Assembly (NCBI GenBank): GCA_036346225.1
Contig: JARFIW010001089.1
Location: 930,001-994,000, forward strand
DNA: 64,000 nt
Direction: 5' to 3'
DNA from: Platerodrilus igneus
Lineage: Eukaryota; Arthropoda; Insecta; Coleoptera; Lycidae
Positions 56,434-64,000 of this stretch are shown here, one piece after another; the first letter of the stretch is position 1; the number at the start of each line of letters is the position of its first letter. Under the pieces are notes generated by a model. The model was not told where the DNA came from, did not search any database, and was given only the letters and a program-made list of their open reading frames with translations. The translations under genes were made by a program, and so were the position numbers.

Positions 56434-59271
56434 AAGGTGTTTCTTAATAACATGCTAATATTTAAGGAGGTTATTCTTAGGTCCATTTTGAGAAAAACTT
56501 CATATGAACGTATGTTATAAAGTCTTAAATATTGAGATACAAGGCAGTAAAATTTTAAGAAAAACAATTTTTATGACAACTTTGGTATGACCATTGATAT
56601 TTTTGTGAAATGTAGTACGCATGCTCTATGCATCAAAAGTCATTCTCTGCTGAACAAATTAATTTTTTATTCTTGCCAGTGGCGTTCGTGCAGTATTTGC
56701 AGTAAATCATTTTAAAGAGAAAAGTGATACGCCACCGGTTTATCTTAAAGTAAAAACAATTTTTGAAATTCTCGTTCCTTTATGAGCAAATGTCGTCTCT
56801 TGATCTTTTTTGTTTGACGTACGTTTTCTCATACAAAAATAAAATTCATTCATTTGCGCATTGTTATGAAATTAGGTATTAATAAGGAGTAAAAACATAT
56901 CTAGTAGCCGAGAAATCGATTTTGTTTTGTAAACATACACAGTTTTGACACTTGTCTACCTAATCTAGTTGTCACGTATTTTAGTTATTAAAATTAACAA
57001 TATTAGTAAAAGAACATGGTTCGATTTACGAATTCTGAATTTACGGATATGCATTACATGTTCTATATTACAAGTTCTATATTACCAGAACGGGTAGAAT
57101 CTCTTGGGAGTTTCATGGATCTAAAGAACTGAACTACAGGTTTAATCAAATTAGTGGGGTCTTTAGTGAGGAACCAGATTAAGACAGGTCTCCGAAAGAG
57201 GGCAGCAGATCTTTCGGCACTTAGAGTGGCAGAAGTTTTAAAGGTCGGTGTGGCATTTTAAGACACACTCCTGAGATGTGGAAAGTAACAGGAAACCACG
57301 ACATTATCTCCCAAGTACACAGTGCACTTAAGTTGTTATTAAAGATGATGGCATCCATTGGAGTAAAAAATTTCGGAATTAAAATAGACCTTACATGTTA
57401 TTTTCCAATGCTCCACCCAAAGGTACTACATTGGCCAGGAAGCGAGTTTTTTTACCTAGAAAATTTGTAATTTTGCCAAACCCTTGCTGTTCCAAGCAAG
57501 GTAGGGATCCTTAACGTGCGTGACAACACTCATACACGGGACCTCCATTTTACCTCTCATCCGAACGAGGGTGTATTTTTGTAAAAAAATGCTCCCCTAA
57601 CATTTTTCAAGCGGACCGTGTCGGGATTCGAACCCTGGATTTGAGCGTAGTAGTCACACACATACCACCACGCCACGGAGCCGCCTAATTAAAATACACC
57701 CCCATTCAAATGTTCGGGAAGGGACTACTTCTAAGGATGTGATCGGAAAGTTTAGAAAAAGAGTCGGAGACATTTTGCAAGTTGGAGCGTGAAATGTCAA
57801 AAGTATGAAGCAAGTAGGTAAGCTAAAGAACTTGAAAATTGAAATGGATAAGTTAGCACTAGACATAGTAGGGATCAGCGAAGTTCGCTGGCCAGATGCA
57901 GGGGATTTTTGGAGCAGAGACTTTAGGATAATTCATACGGAATCATAGGAATGAAATTCAGGTGTGGGGATAGTTAGGCAAAAAAAGGACACTGTGTAGA
58001 AAACTATTTATAAAAGAAACGAGAAAGTACTAATGCTTAGTTAAATTACAATGTAAACCGGTAAATACAGTAATAAGGCAATTATACTTGCCCACCTCTA
58101 GCTACAGTGAGGAAGAGGTAGAGGCAAACTACAAAGATATCGAAAACATACCAAGATGCGTAAAAGGACATGGAAATTTAATAATTACGGGGGAGTTTAA
58201 TGCAGTGCTGGGTGAGAGTAGGGAAGGAGCAGCGGTAGGTTTATTTGGTTTAGACACGAGAAACGACAGGAAAAATATGCTGGTCGTATTTTGTCACAAA
58301 AACAATTTAAACATCGCAAATACATTATTTCAACATCATGCTACAAGACGATGCACATAGGGAGATATCAAATAGATTGCATTCTTCTTTGACAACGGTT
58401 TAGGAATCAAGGAAGACTGTAGAAGCTACCCGGAAGCAGATATAGTCACTAACCGCAACATTGTAATTATTAAGGCCGCCTTTAAATTTAAAAATTAGAT
58501 GAACAGCAACGGAAAAAGACACTTTGGGTTCGAGAAACTAAAATATAAAGATATTCACGAAAGATTTGAAAAAAAGTCAAATGAATTGCTGAAAGACATC
58601 AAGAAAATTTCGGTACTAAGGAAGTAGATACAGAAGGGAATAATATTAAATCCAGCTTAGATATGGCGATCAGAGGTATTCTTAGAAATGCACAAAAAAA
58701 ACATGCATAACAAAAGATATCCAGAATTTAATAGAAGAAAGGCGAAAATACAAAAACAGACCAAACGAAACGTGAAAACAAAGATAGAAAGACATAAAAT
58801 GGGAAATTATTTGCAAATGCAGAAAAGGTAAAGTTCAATGCATTGATCAAAAATGCAAAGAGGTACAAACTATGAACGTTTCTTTTTTATTCTAATTCTT
58901 TGGCAAAAATCAACTTTTCTAACTATTCATTGGCATTCTGTCAAAAATTTTATTTATGTCAAGTCAATATTTTATTTATACTTAAAAATTTTTTATTCAA
59001 TTCAATTTTATAAGATTATATAAAGGAACTTAGTTTAAATTTTATTAATGGAAGCTAATTTTTATTAATCACAATGTAAGTAACCCTTATTAATACCAGT
59101 GTCTTTATTATAGTTGTATTACTTTTTTAGTTATTGCCTTTGAGAAAGCATTAAATAAATGCGAAAAATTAGGTCATAAAAAAGAGTTTTCTTTTACTCC
59201 TGCAAACCTAATACCCGTAAACATAATTGTAATCAATTATCGAAAAGGAGGTAGTTAATCAAAAAAAAGAT

Positions 59272-59332
<61 letters not shown>

Positions 59333-59880
59333 CTGTGAGTTATTTGAGTTATTTCGTCGCGATAATAAATGGTATGGATAAAAATAACCGTTATGGAAAT
59401 TTAAGTATGATGTTTTTTTTCTAATTACAGCTATATTGTTGTGGAATTGATGAACCGTTTGATTGGACTTATCATATTATCGATGGAATACCTACTACTG
59501 GAAATAAAGGAAAGTATAATGTTCCTTTCAGTTGTTGCGAAGAAGAAAAGCAATGTGACCATACAGGAGGTCCGATATATTCAAAAGGATGTTGGGATGT
59601 GCTGAAAACGCTTCTCTTAGATGTTCAACAAATAGCTGGTCTTTGTAGTATTGTGTTAGCTATCTTGCAGGTAATCTCAAAATTAATAATATTAAATCTA
59701 AGTTAAAGGTTTTTATAGTTGACAGGATTTTTGTGCTCGGTTGTACTTCAAGTGCATATTCAACATCCTGATTATTTTATAAGATCGGAGAAACATAAGG
59801 CTCGTAGTAATTTATACGATTATCACAACGATTCGACTACTGAAGTGCATAAAACTGATTCTACAGACGCAGATCTTTAG
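41626..59880 (+). CDS. tetraspanin, 3' four exons (5' part not found)
   Basis: Tetraspanins are four-pass membrane proteins that organise receptor complexes at the cell surface. Four exons join in frame to 224 residues: TM2 (41626-41725), TM3 and start of the large loop (41772-41945), the large loop and most of TM4 (59431-59670), and the rest of TM4 plus tail (59719-59880, stop TAG). The loop has the CCG motif, a second CC, and a GC, six loop cysteines in all. TM1 and the start codon should lie upstream and were not located; transposon remnants fill the nearer upstream DNA. The TM3-loop intron is about 17.5 kb and holds the long-LTR elements and an RTE copy. Confidence 0.88.
41726..41771 (+). 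other. 46-base GC-AG intron
   Basis: GCAAGT...TTTAG joins LVKM to YGYILL in phase 0. The joined reading restores the normal TM2-TM3 tetraspanin sequence, and no GT donor nearby does so. Confidence 0.75.
41772..41945 (+). CDS. tetraspanin exon, TM3 and loop start
   Basis: 58 codons: TM3 ([20 protein letters not shown]) and the helix leading to WDSTQQN, just before the CCG motif. Donor GTAAGT at 41946. Phase 0 at both ends. Confidence 0.9.
41946..42479 (+). other. start of the 17.5-kb tetraspanin intron
   Basis: Non-coding; nothing else recognised. Confidence 0.6.
42480..42962 (+). pseudogene. Tc1/mariner-superfamily transposase fragment
   Basis: Short plus frames recall the C-terminal half of the transposase at 30946-31470: a piece resembling [17 protein letters not shown] for the third catalytic region and [15 protein letters not shown] after it. 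An ACACCCTGTA terminus closes it at about 42953-42962, next to TA. The 5' half is missing and stops are frequent. Its orientation is the same as the host gene. Confidence 0.6.
42963..44057. other. intronic AT-rich DNA
   Basis: No gene, RNA or repeat recognised. Confidence 0.5.
44058..44112. repeat. TA microsatellite, left of the long-LTR element
   Basis: About 27 TA units with small interruptions. It is the target of the element at 44113-51769; similar TA sequence resumes at 51770. Confidence 0.97.
44113..46384 (+). mobile_element. 5' LTR, 2272 bases
   Basis: Starts TACTCATATTTAGACC and ends GATATCACAGCA. A TATA box TATATATA lies at about 45213-45220, followed by a second TATAAA-like site, the expected promoter. 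An AATAAA lies near 45434. Ends lack the common TG start. Minus frames inside it are shared with the other LTR and are not genes. Confidence 0.9.
45213..45220 (+). promoter_or_regulatory. TATA box of 5' LTR
   Basis: GCTATATATACC at the centre of the LTR; identical in the 3' LTR at about 50607-50614. Placement suits a U3/R boundary roughly 1.1 kb into the LTR. Confidence 0.6.
46294..46417 (+). promoter_or_regulatory. primer-binding site and a decayed copy inside the LTR end
   Basis: After the LTR end (CACAGCA, 46378-46384) comes AATTG then TGGCGACCACAACGTGAGGG, a primer-binding site whose start TGGCGACC fits a tRNA-Arg 3' end. About 80 bases upstream, inside the LTR, GATCACAGCCG is followed by TTTATGACGCCCAATCTGTG, a diverged copy of the same LTR-end plus PBS module. 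Confidence 0.65.
46823..47881 (+). CDS. gag: retrotransposon Gag, 352 codons
   Basis: The frame has a charged coiled-coil-like N-terminus, then a retrotransposon gag domain including [20 protein letters not shown] and [20 protein letters not shown], and an Arg/Pro-rich tail (residues about 265-340) in place of Cys/His zinc knuckles. Gag assembles the particle and binds element RNA. More coiled-coil sequence lies upstream (46680-46822) in shifted frames, so the true start may be nearer 46612 and the N-terminus damaged. Protease follows after 104 bases. Confidence 0.85.
   Translation: MGEVENRVEKNEHDITGLRQEMGHLRSEVRIFCEEEINVKMTEVTDSCRDQLGRVEREVSSIKYNMSNLTGDGPRFSTGGVSLDQHMKFYGDNRVNPQIFINSVRNLVGNLFDEQTKLNTIKALLKDNAEAWYNLVGQDIDTYQDFENKFLQHYWSDHKQDQIRDDLITGKFKGEFAGSREQYAIRKYSVAKQLNPPLTDRQIIKYLSRHFELEIRQHVALQNITERETFLEYLQRYDDVCVGRTREIRERNVNTVRFDNRTPNYPRRPDYNRFFRPNWERRGQEYRSNSATRGPTPRPSYTRQNSLPEVNRTVTSTPNRDRDTDINTRRTYAQVVEGQPGPSTENRMGQDF
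47986..48924 (+). CDS. pro: protease with RT scrap, 312 codons
   Basis: Residues about 1-100 are an aspartic protease with the active site [16 protein letters not shown] and the second motif [12 protein letters not shown]. About residue 190 onward is a piece of [22 protein letters not shown] and [10 protein letters not shown], corresponding to the DL.sGYWQIP and PFGL regions. The conserved block before it and the catalytic YxDD region after it are missing, so RT cannot work. The rest is charged, low-complexity sequence that grades into the C-poor tract. The frame stayed open despite the deletions. Confidence 0.8.
   Translation: MPIINLEIFENNVEVLLDTGAEASLISEEFVSKIRDKVCDRIMPIKRSHLVAPNKKKFAVVNSVVVLRIDIGGFSCEQEFVIVPGLKFQSILGVDCMMKLGVLIDMERKVVRIKDRVVPWKGSYEVTEDDTVFSINVVEVEDDEGKQINTIRCPEERKVEVQALIQKHAELVGVEVTAAYREQVKAEIFLTRLSGKFVFNKVDLRDSFWRIPVHKNSRRYVGSSIEGKFDNCKVVSFGLSAERETRINEKQTSVGTEEEVIFKSQDKRDDKFIVCEIIEMLSIDIEGGEIGMKSIRMVRRKTWRVKKRVRFK
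48925..49495 (+). other. C-depleted, purine-rich tract before the 3' LTR
   Basis: By count, 48961-49440 has only 9 C in 480 bases on the plus strand. GATAGG, TTAGGAATAGGATAGG and similar phrases recur without a strict period. It ends with GGGGGAAAA (49493-49501), the polypurine tract next to the LTR. Confidence 0.8.
49503..51769 (+). mobile_element. 3' LTR, 2267 bases
   Basis: Nearly identical to 44113-46384. Followed directly by TA repeat. Confidence 0.9.
51770..51809. repeat. TA microsatellite between the two long LTR copies
   Basis: About 18 TA units with one break. Confidence 0.97.
53385..53394 (+). promoter_or_regulatory. TATA box of the solo LTR
   Basis: TCTATATAAG with a GC-richer start region CGCTCTCTGCAAAAC about 35 bases downstream. 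Confidence 0.5.
54518..54664 (+). repeat. three PBS-like modules inside the solo LTR end
   Basis: Modules begin TAATTAAGACTTCC (54518), TAATTTATGACGCCC (54565) and TAATTATGGCGCTC (54633). Each runs into a GTGGGGCT- or GTGGTGCT-like block and the last two are preceded by CTTCACAG/CTTCACGG, the same as an LTR end. Spacings are 47 and 68 bases. Confidence 0.65.
54688..54721. repeat. TA microsatellite after the solo LTR
   Basis: About 17 AT units. Confidence 0.97.
54722..56375. other. intronic DNA, no gene recognised
   Basis: Contains a pyrimidine-rich stretch (about 55090-55700) with a near repeat of CACTCAATGCCCCGCTACAT at 55448 and 55508 (60-base spacing). Frames there are Leu/Ser-rich by composition and not convincing. 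Confidence 0.45.
56376..56432. repeat. TA microsatellite with TACA interruptions
   Basis: TA tract with two TACATA breaks, ending directly at a mariner-type terminus. Confidence 0.95.
56433..57069 (+). mobile_element. 5' part of a Tc1/mariner-superfamily element
   Basis: Starts (TA)CAAGGTGTTTCTTAA at the edge of the TA tract. At 57016 a frame begins [15 protein letters not shown], like the start of the transposase at 32032 (MSTYTNPEQLDMLL). The sequence is cut after about 18 codons, where the RTE LINE starts. So the LINE 5' end lies in or next to the transposase. Confidence 0.6.
57070..58870 (+). mobile_element. RTE-clade LINE, copy 2 (3' truncated)
   Basis: Plus-strand copy matching the reverse complement of about 28650-30120: the 5' region, endonuclease (main open piece 58088-58360 with [12 protein letters not shown] and FGLDTRNDR), and the region before RT. 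It ends abruptly at about 58870 inside the part corresponding to 28650, so RT is missing. A SINE interrupts the 5' region. Multiple stops; inactive. Loss of the 3' end is unlike normal LINE truncation, so a deletion is likely. Confidence 0.8.
57390..57686 (-). mobile_element. tRNA-derived SINE, copy 3
   Basis: Same family and orientation as 7621-7920. Target duplication AATTAAAATAGAC/AATTAAAATACAC (57377-57389, 57687-57699) with one mismatch. It lies in the 5' region of the RTE copy; the RTE copy at 26400-30150 has no SINE there. Confidence 0.88.
58871..59430 (+). other. end of the large tetraspanin intron
   Basis: AT-rich with a TA microsatellite at 59272-59324; acceptor TTCTAATTACAG at 59419-59430. 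Confidence 0.7.
59272..59324. repeat. TA microsatellite
   Basis: About 26 TA units with a TG interruption. Confidence 0.95.
59431..59670 (+). CDS. tetraspanin exon, large extracellular loop and TM4 start
   Basis: 80 codons: [12 protein letters not shown] at the start, [10 protein letters not shown] in the middle, SKGCWDVL near the end, then the first half of TM4 ([15 protein letters not shown]). The CCG, CC and GC cysteines form the disulfides of the loop. Acceptor and donor (GTAATC) are standard; phase 0. Confidence 0.93.
59719..59880 (+). CDS. tetraspanin last exon
   Basis: Acceptor TTTTATAG at 59711-59718; [14 protein letters not shown] completes TM4 in phase 0, then a charged 39-residue tail ends at TAG. 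A nearer AG at 59723-59724 would break the frame, so it was not used. Confidence 0.88.
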   Translation: MTGFLCSVVLQVHIQHPDYFIRSEKHKARSNLYDYHNDSTTEVHKTDSTDADL

Positions 59881-59887
59881 GTAACTT

Positions 59888-59900
59888 AATAAATAATAAA
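59888..59900 (+). terminator. polyadenylation signals of tetraspanin
   Basis: Two overlapping AATAAA signals begin 8 bases after the stop. Further AATAAA sites near 60086 and 60171 could serve a longer 3' UTR. Confidence 0.45.
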
Positions 59901-60833
59901 CACTAAAGTTAAATTTTTCAAAAGATACAATATTGGAACCAACTAAGTAAAACATTAAAATATTAATTGTAAGTTTCTTTAGCTCTAAATTCATCTCCAG
60001 GCATCAAGAATAAATTTTTTTAGGAAACAAGCTACTTAAGCATTGGCGCCATTATAAAAATGTTCAGAATAAAAAAAGCAGTTCAATAAAATGCATGGTA
60101 CACAAGCTGCAGACCGCTCCTTCATTTGTTTCTTTGAAAATTATTCATGTTATGGTAATGCAGTAGTTATAATAAATTGTAGCATTCTAACTAAGCAACA
60201 GTTTTACTGATAATTGTTAATGTCCTTATCCAACTTCATGTGTTACAGTCAAATAATGGCTTACGTATAGCGTTCAACAGTATTTTCTTATATTTAGAAA
60301 ACCTTACACTTGTATAATGATTTGGATTTCTGCTTTGAATATATATCGCAATTTCATGGATTTACGAATGCATCTTATTTACATTGAATTAATTTAAACA
60401 GCGGACTGCAGAATAATTACGTTTTATATTATATTTATTGGCCTTAAAGGCAAGAAGCGAACGACACCACGGGAAGTATGTTACTTTTATTGCATTAAAT
60501 TATGCTTGTAACATACACAAGCTTTAAGGTTAGAACGTATTTATATGGCCATCTACAAAATTGCAGTATAGATTCAAATCAACTTCTGTATCTTTCAGTC
60601 TTAGTGCTAGTTTTACCCAGCTGATAGCGGTTTATTTATACCTTGGTCAGGATACATAAGTTTATTCGAGCATATATTGGAATTGCTAAGGCCGAAACCA
60701 GGTCAATGTATTTGTATTTTACCTTATGAAATGATCAAGTAATTGTTCCGTAACGGCTAGACGAATACTAGTTCGATTTGTATGGGTAAATTCGATAGTA
60801 GATTTACAGAAACATCTTATATACCTTGATCTT

Positions 60834-60864
<31 letters not shown>

Positions 60865-63800
60865 CATACACATTCAAATATATATAAATATCTATTGCTG
60901 TGTAATGTAGCGATTAAAAAAATACAATGAGCCCTATGTTGGCCTCAATAAAAGTACTGTGAATTTTTGCTTGATGATACCCATATTACCTTGCTAGCTC
61001 AGTTTAAATGAAACAACGAAAGTGCAACATGAAACTTATAGTAACATCAAATATTCATTAACAAACAATCCTTCAAATCATACTAATTGCTACATTCACA
61101 AACATCTTTCTTTAACATAAATTATTCAAAAAGACTACCTACATACAAGCATTAAAATCTACAAATGAAGATTAACCTCGTCAGTACATCTTAAGTCCAA
61201 AAGCATCCTATAACTACTAGATACTAATATAGAGTTCATAAAATATCTCCTTCTGATTAATATTTCACAAATCTTTCCTTACGTAAAACACCTTGTGTAC
61301 AAATTTTTGTAGAAATTTGTATGGATAATTTTTAATAACTTCTTCTTACCTTGTGGTTAAACGTGACTGATCAGCTACATCCAATAAAACCTTTGTTATT
61401 GGTCGAATTAAATCGGAATTCGACCTCAAGACAATTTCCCAAAAGAAAGTAATTTAGAATCCAAATCCTTATGTAATCTAAACCTAAAAGAATATAAAAC
61501 GTGCACAAAATGTCTCTTAAAAGATTTGTCGTTAATTCCGCTGATTGTCATTTTATTCTCTGGTTATGTGGTAAGCTTGCATCCACTAAACTTTATACCT
61601 TTTTCTCAAAAATCCATATTGGCGTTGTTAAATTACTTTGAAAATTAACCCACCATTAAAATGCATTTAAAAAACCATATCATTTCTTCTATTTACATTG
61701 AAATTTATCGTACAAGAATTTATTGTCATTAAACTAACTTCATTAGTTACTTCCAATCTGAGTTCTCCATATTTAAATAAAAATCACTGGGGACGTCGAT
61801 AATCATACTTCATAACTTTTAAATACATTGTTATAGACAAATATCTAAAGCGTCATTTACAATTGACAATGCGTAATTGACTGACAAATAAACAATTCAT
61901 AATTGACCGACAAAATGACAATCGGTAATTGTCATCGTTTTGATAATTTACCGTTTATATAGTAAAATTACCACCACGGCGTTAAAATTTAAAACAGTTG
62001 ATGCATTTCTGGTCGACGCAATTTCCTCAGAAATGGGGTTAATTAATACATAATGTTATCTAAATTGTCAGTTTTGATTTATTACGTCGTAAAATACTTT
62101 ACTATTTTCTTTAATTGGTCTAGCTTAAGGAATGAATGTTAAAACGCTTAGCTATAATAGTTGTACTTGCTCGTTGTCTCTTGATTTATAGACTGTTAAA
62201 ACGTTTTTATCGCAATTATAGCCCGTTAATAAGAATATCTATTTGTTATTTATTCTATTCTCGGTCATGATTGTGGTTTAGCTTAATTTATGAGCTACTT
62301 GTGAATAAATCTATTTTGAAAATCTAGAAAAACGAAACGCAGTTTTCAATCTCAAATACACGCTTTGCGTTAAATTCTTTTAATCTTGTCACGAAGTGTA
62401 GTGGATCTTCTTATAAAATGAACTAGAACTCGTTGTTAAATAATGTCTTTAAGTAAAAGTACTTTGAGTAGCACAAATATTTGTGTTCTAATTACTGCTT
62501 TTTAGTGGAGTATTTTCACGGATTTTTAACTTAAGTACCGCACAATTTAAGGAAATTTTTAAGTAACATAAATAAAGCTTTTTAAATTACAATATACAGA
62601 GTGTTTCTACAATAAAATAAGTATTTAGAGCATTAAAAAACTTCTTTTTCTTTCTCGGGTTTTGGAGTGTTGTATGTACCGGATATGGTGCTCAATTACA
62701 TTTATATGACTCTATATCACATCATTATATTGTAACGAATTCTTTAATCGTTCTTTGGCCTCTATTTCCAATAAATACAAGTCTAATAATTATTCTTCCC
62801 ATCACAAGTGTTTAGAGTCTTGTTTATGTTAACACTAGCTTAATCACTATTTGTATGCACTAATTTAATCTCCTAAGTACGATAAATTAAACACTACTGT
62901 AGCACTAATCTTACTGATAATTTTTTAATCTCGCACATCTATAACATGTAAGCGAATATTTATATTTACATCACATAAACGAATTTACTATTACATTAAT
63001 TTATATACATCAAACGTTTATTAGGACCGAGTTCAAACTGAAACTGTTCTATTGCAATGGGGTTCACCCTTATATACAAAAATCTTTTGTTCAAGAAAAA
63101 TATAGAAAAATCTAAAATGAAAGTCACAAATTTTCGAGAACCACTTTATTGTATTACAATATTATTCGCCATTCTTATTGCTGGACAGACGTGATTGTAT
63201 TACGATACATATGAATAATCTTTCTTATCGCTAAACAGATGTGAGGCTGTTTTAGCAAAAGCTGAATAAACGCACTATCCACTATTCTATATACTTTTTA
63301 ATTACAGTTACCATATATATTTTTCTCGAAATTAAAATGCCATCAATGCAAGAAATACAAATATAATAAGTTCACAATATCTTCCTCACAATATATATTT
63401 TAAATACGCGATTCACAATTATTTGCCACACTACTACCTTAAAAAACGAACTTTAAGCATATGAGGATTATTCACCAATAAATTCTTAATCAAATATTTT
63501 CAGAAAGTCAGCTAATTTAATATTTTATGCTATAACAAATTCTTTGCATGGATTTGCAACCCCAAATAATTATTTAAAAGACTTGTACACAAAATCTATT
63601 ATAAAAATTAAATTCTTAAGCGAAAAATGGTCCTCTATGAAATTACTTAATTGAAAAAAGTTTATATATCTAAACTCTTTAACAGCCAAGTATCCGTTCA
63701 GGGTTGGCTTTTAACTTACCCGAGTCCACTCTTTAAAAATCCAAATACAGCAATTACTTAATTATTTTAAATCAATACCAAGAATTCAGTTTCTTTAATT

Positions 63801-64000
63801 TGTTTTAAGCAGTCCAAGTTTTATTTCTAAATTAATTCTCACATCTTTGGTTTCTCGAATCAGACTACAGTTTTCAAATTGTTTTAATATGTAATAAATT
63901 GCAAATCTTGCATTTTAAAGTAATATATACTTTAAATAACAACTTACTGCAAATTACTATCTGTTCTACGTTCGAAATTACGAACATAACGTATCATAAC
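59901..64000. other. AT-rich DNA downstream of tetraspanin
   Basis: No gene recognised on either strand. Contains a TA microsatellite (60833-60866), a cluster of repeated AATTGAC phrases (61858-61940) and a mariner-type end TACAGAGTGTTTCT at 62595 with no transposase beside it. The proximal part may be 3' UTR. Confidence 0.5.
60833..60866. repeat. TA microsatellite
   Basis: About 14 TA units plus a broken tail. Confidence 0.95.

Noticed and set aside
56283..56567. Minus frame of 94 codons with Ile/Tyr run
   Set aside because: Produced by the TA microsatellite; no domain.

Overview
This window is AT-rich, intron- and transposon-dominated animal DNA. Errantivirus-type LTR elements, an RTE-type LINE, mariner-type transposons, BEL/Pao and pogo remnants and a tRNA-derived SINE point to an arthropod, most likely an insect; I cannot name the order. 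No prokaryotic gene organisation, rRNA gene or intact tRNA gene was seen.

The only host gene I can defend is the 3' part of a tetraspanin on the + strand. It has four exons (41626-41725, 41772-41945, 59431-59670, 59719-59880) covering transmembrane segments 2-4, the large extracellular loop and the stop codon. TM2 and TM3 exons are separated by a 46-base GC-AG intron. The next intron is about 17.5 kb and is filled by retroelements. The exon for TM1 and the promoter were not found.

Layout. 1-2682: 5' LTR, primer-binding site and leader of an errantivirus-like element running leftwards off the window. 3720-20862: an old inverted duplication (arms 3720-14900 and 17285-20862, spacer 14901-17284). 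Its left arm was later interrupted by a solo LTR (4071-4597), a degenerate errantivirus (4701-10899, itself carrying a SINE and another solo LTR) and a palindromic MITE; the right arm was interrupted by a SINE. The uninterrupted partner arm shows the empty site in several cases, so relative ages can be read. 20863-23640: a Ty3/gypsy integrase tail split by a gag-only gypsy element with tRNA-Trp-type primer sites. 26400-30150: decayed RTE LINE interrupted by an internally deleted mariner. 30431-32643: Tc1/mariner-superfamily transposon with about 430-base inverted repeats. 38590-41039: pogo-like, BEL/Pao and RNase H-bearing LINE remnants. 44113-51769: a young gypsy-type element with 2.27-kb LTRs but only gag, protease and a scrap of RT; a related 2.9-kb solo LTR follows at about 51804-54687, both sitting in TA microsatellite. 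57070-58870: a second RTE copy with a SINE insertion. 59881-64000: no recognisable gene.

The most unusual theme is anomalous primer-binding regions in three LTR lineages: a tRNA-Ser 3' half (perhaps the whole tRNA) fused to a gag-deleted pol (10445-10529), an array of about eight PBS-like units (22496-22804), and decayed PBS-like repeats inside long-LTR ends (46294-46417, 54518-54664). All family calls are by eye from motifs; no database search was run.
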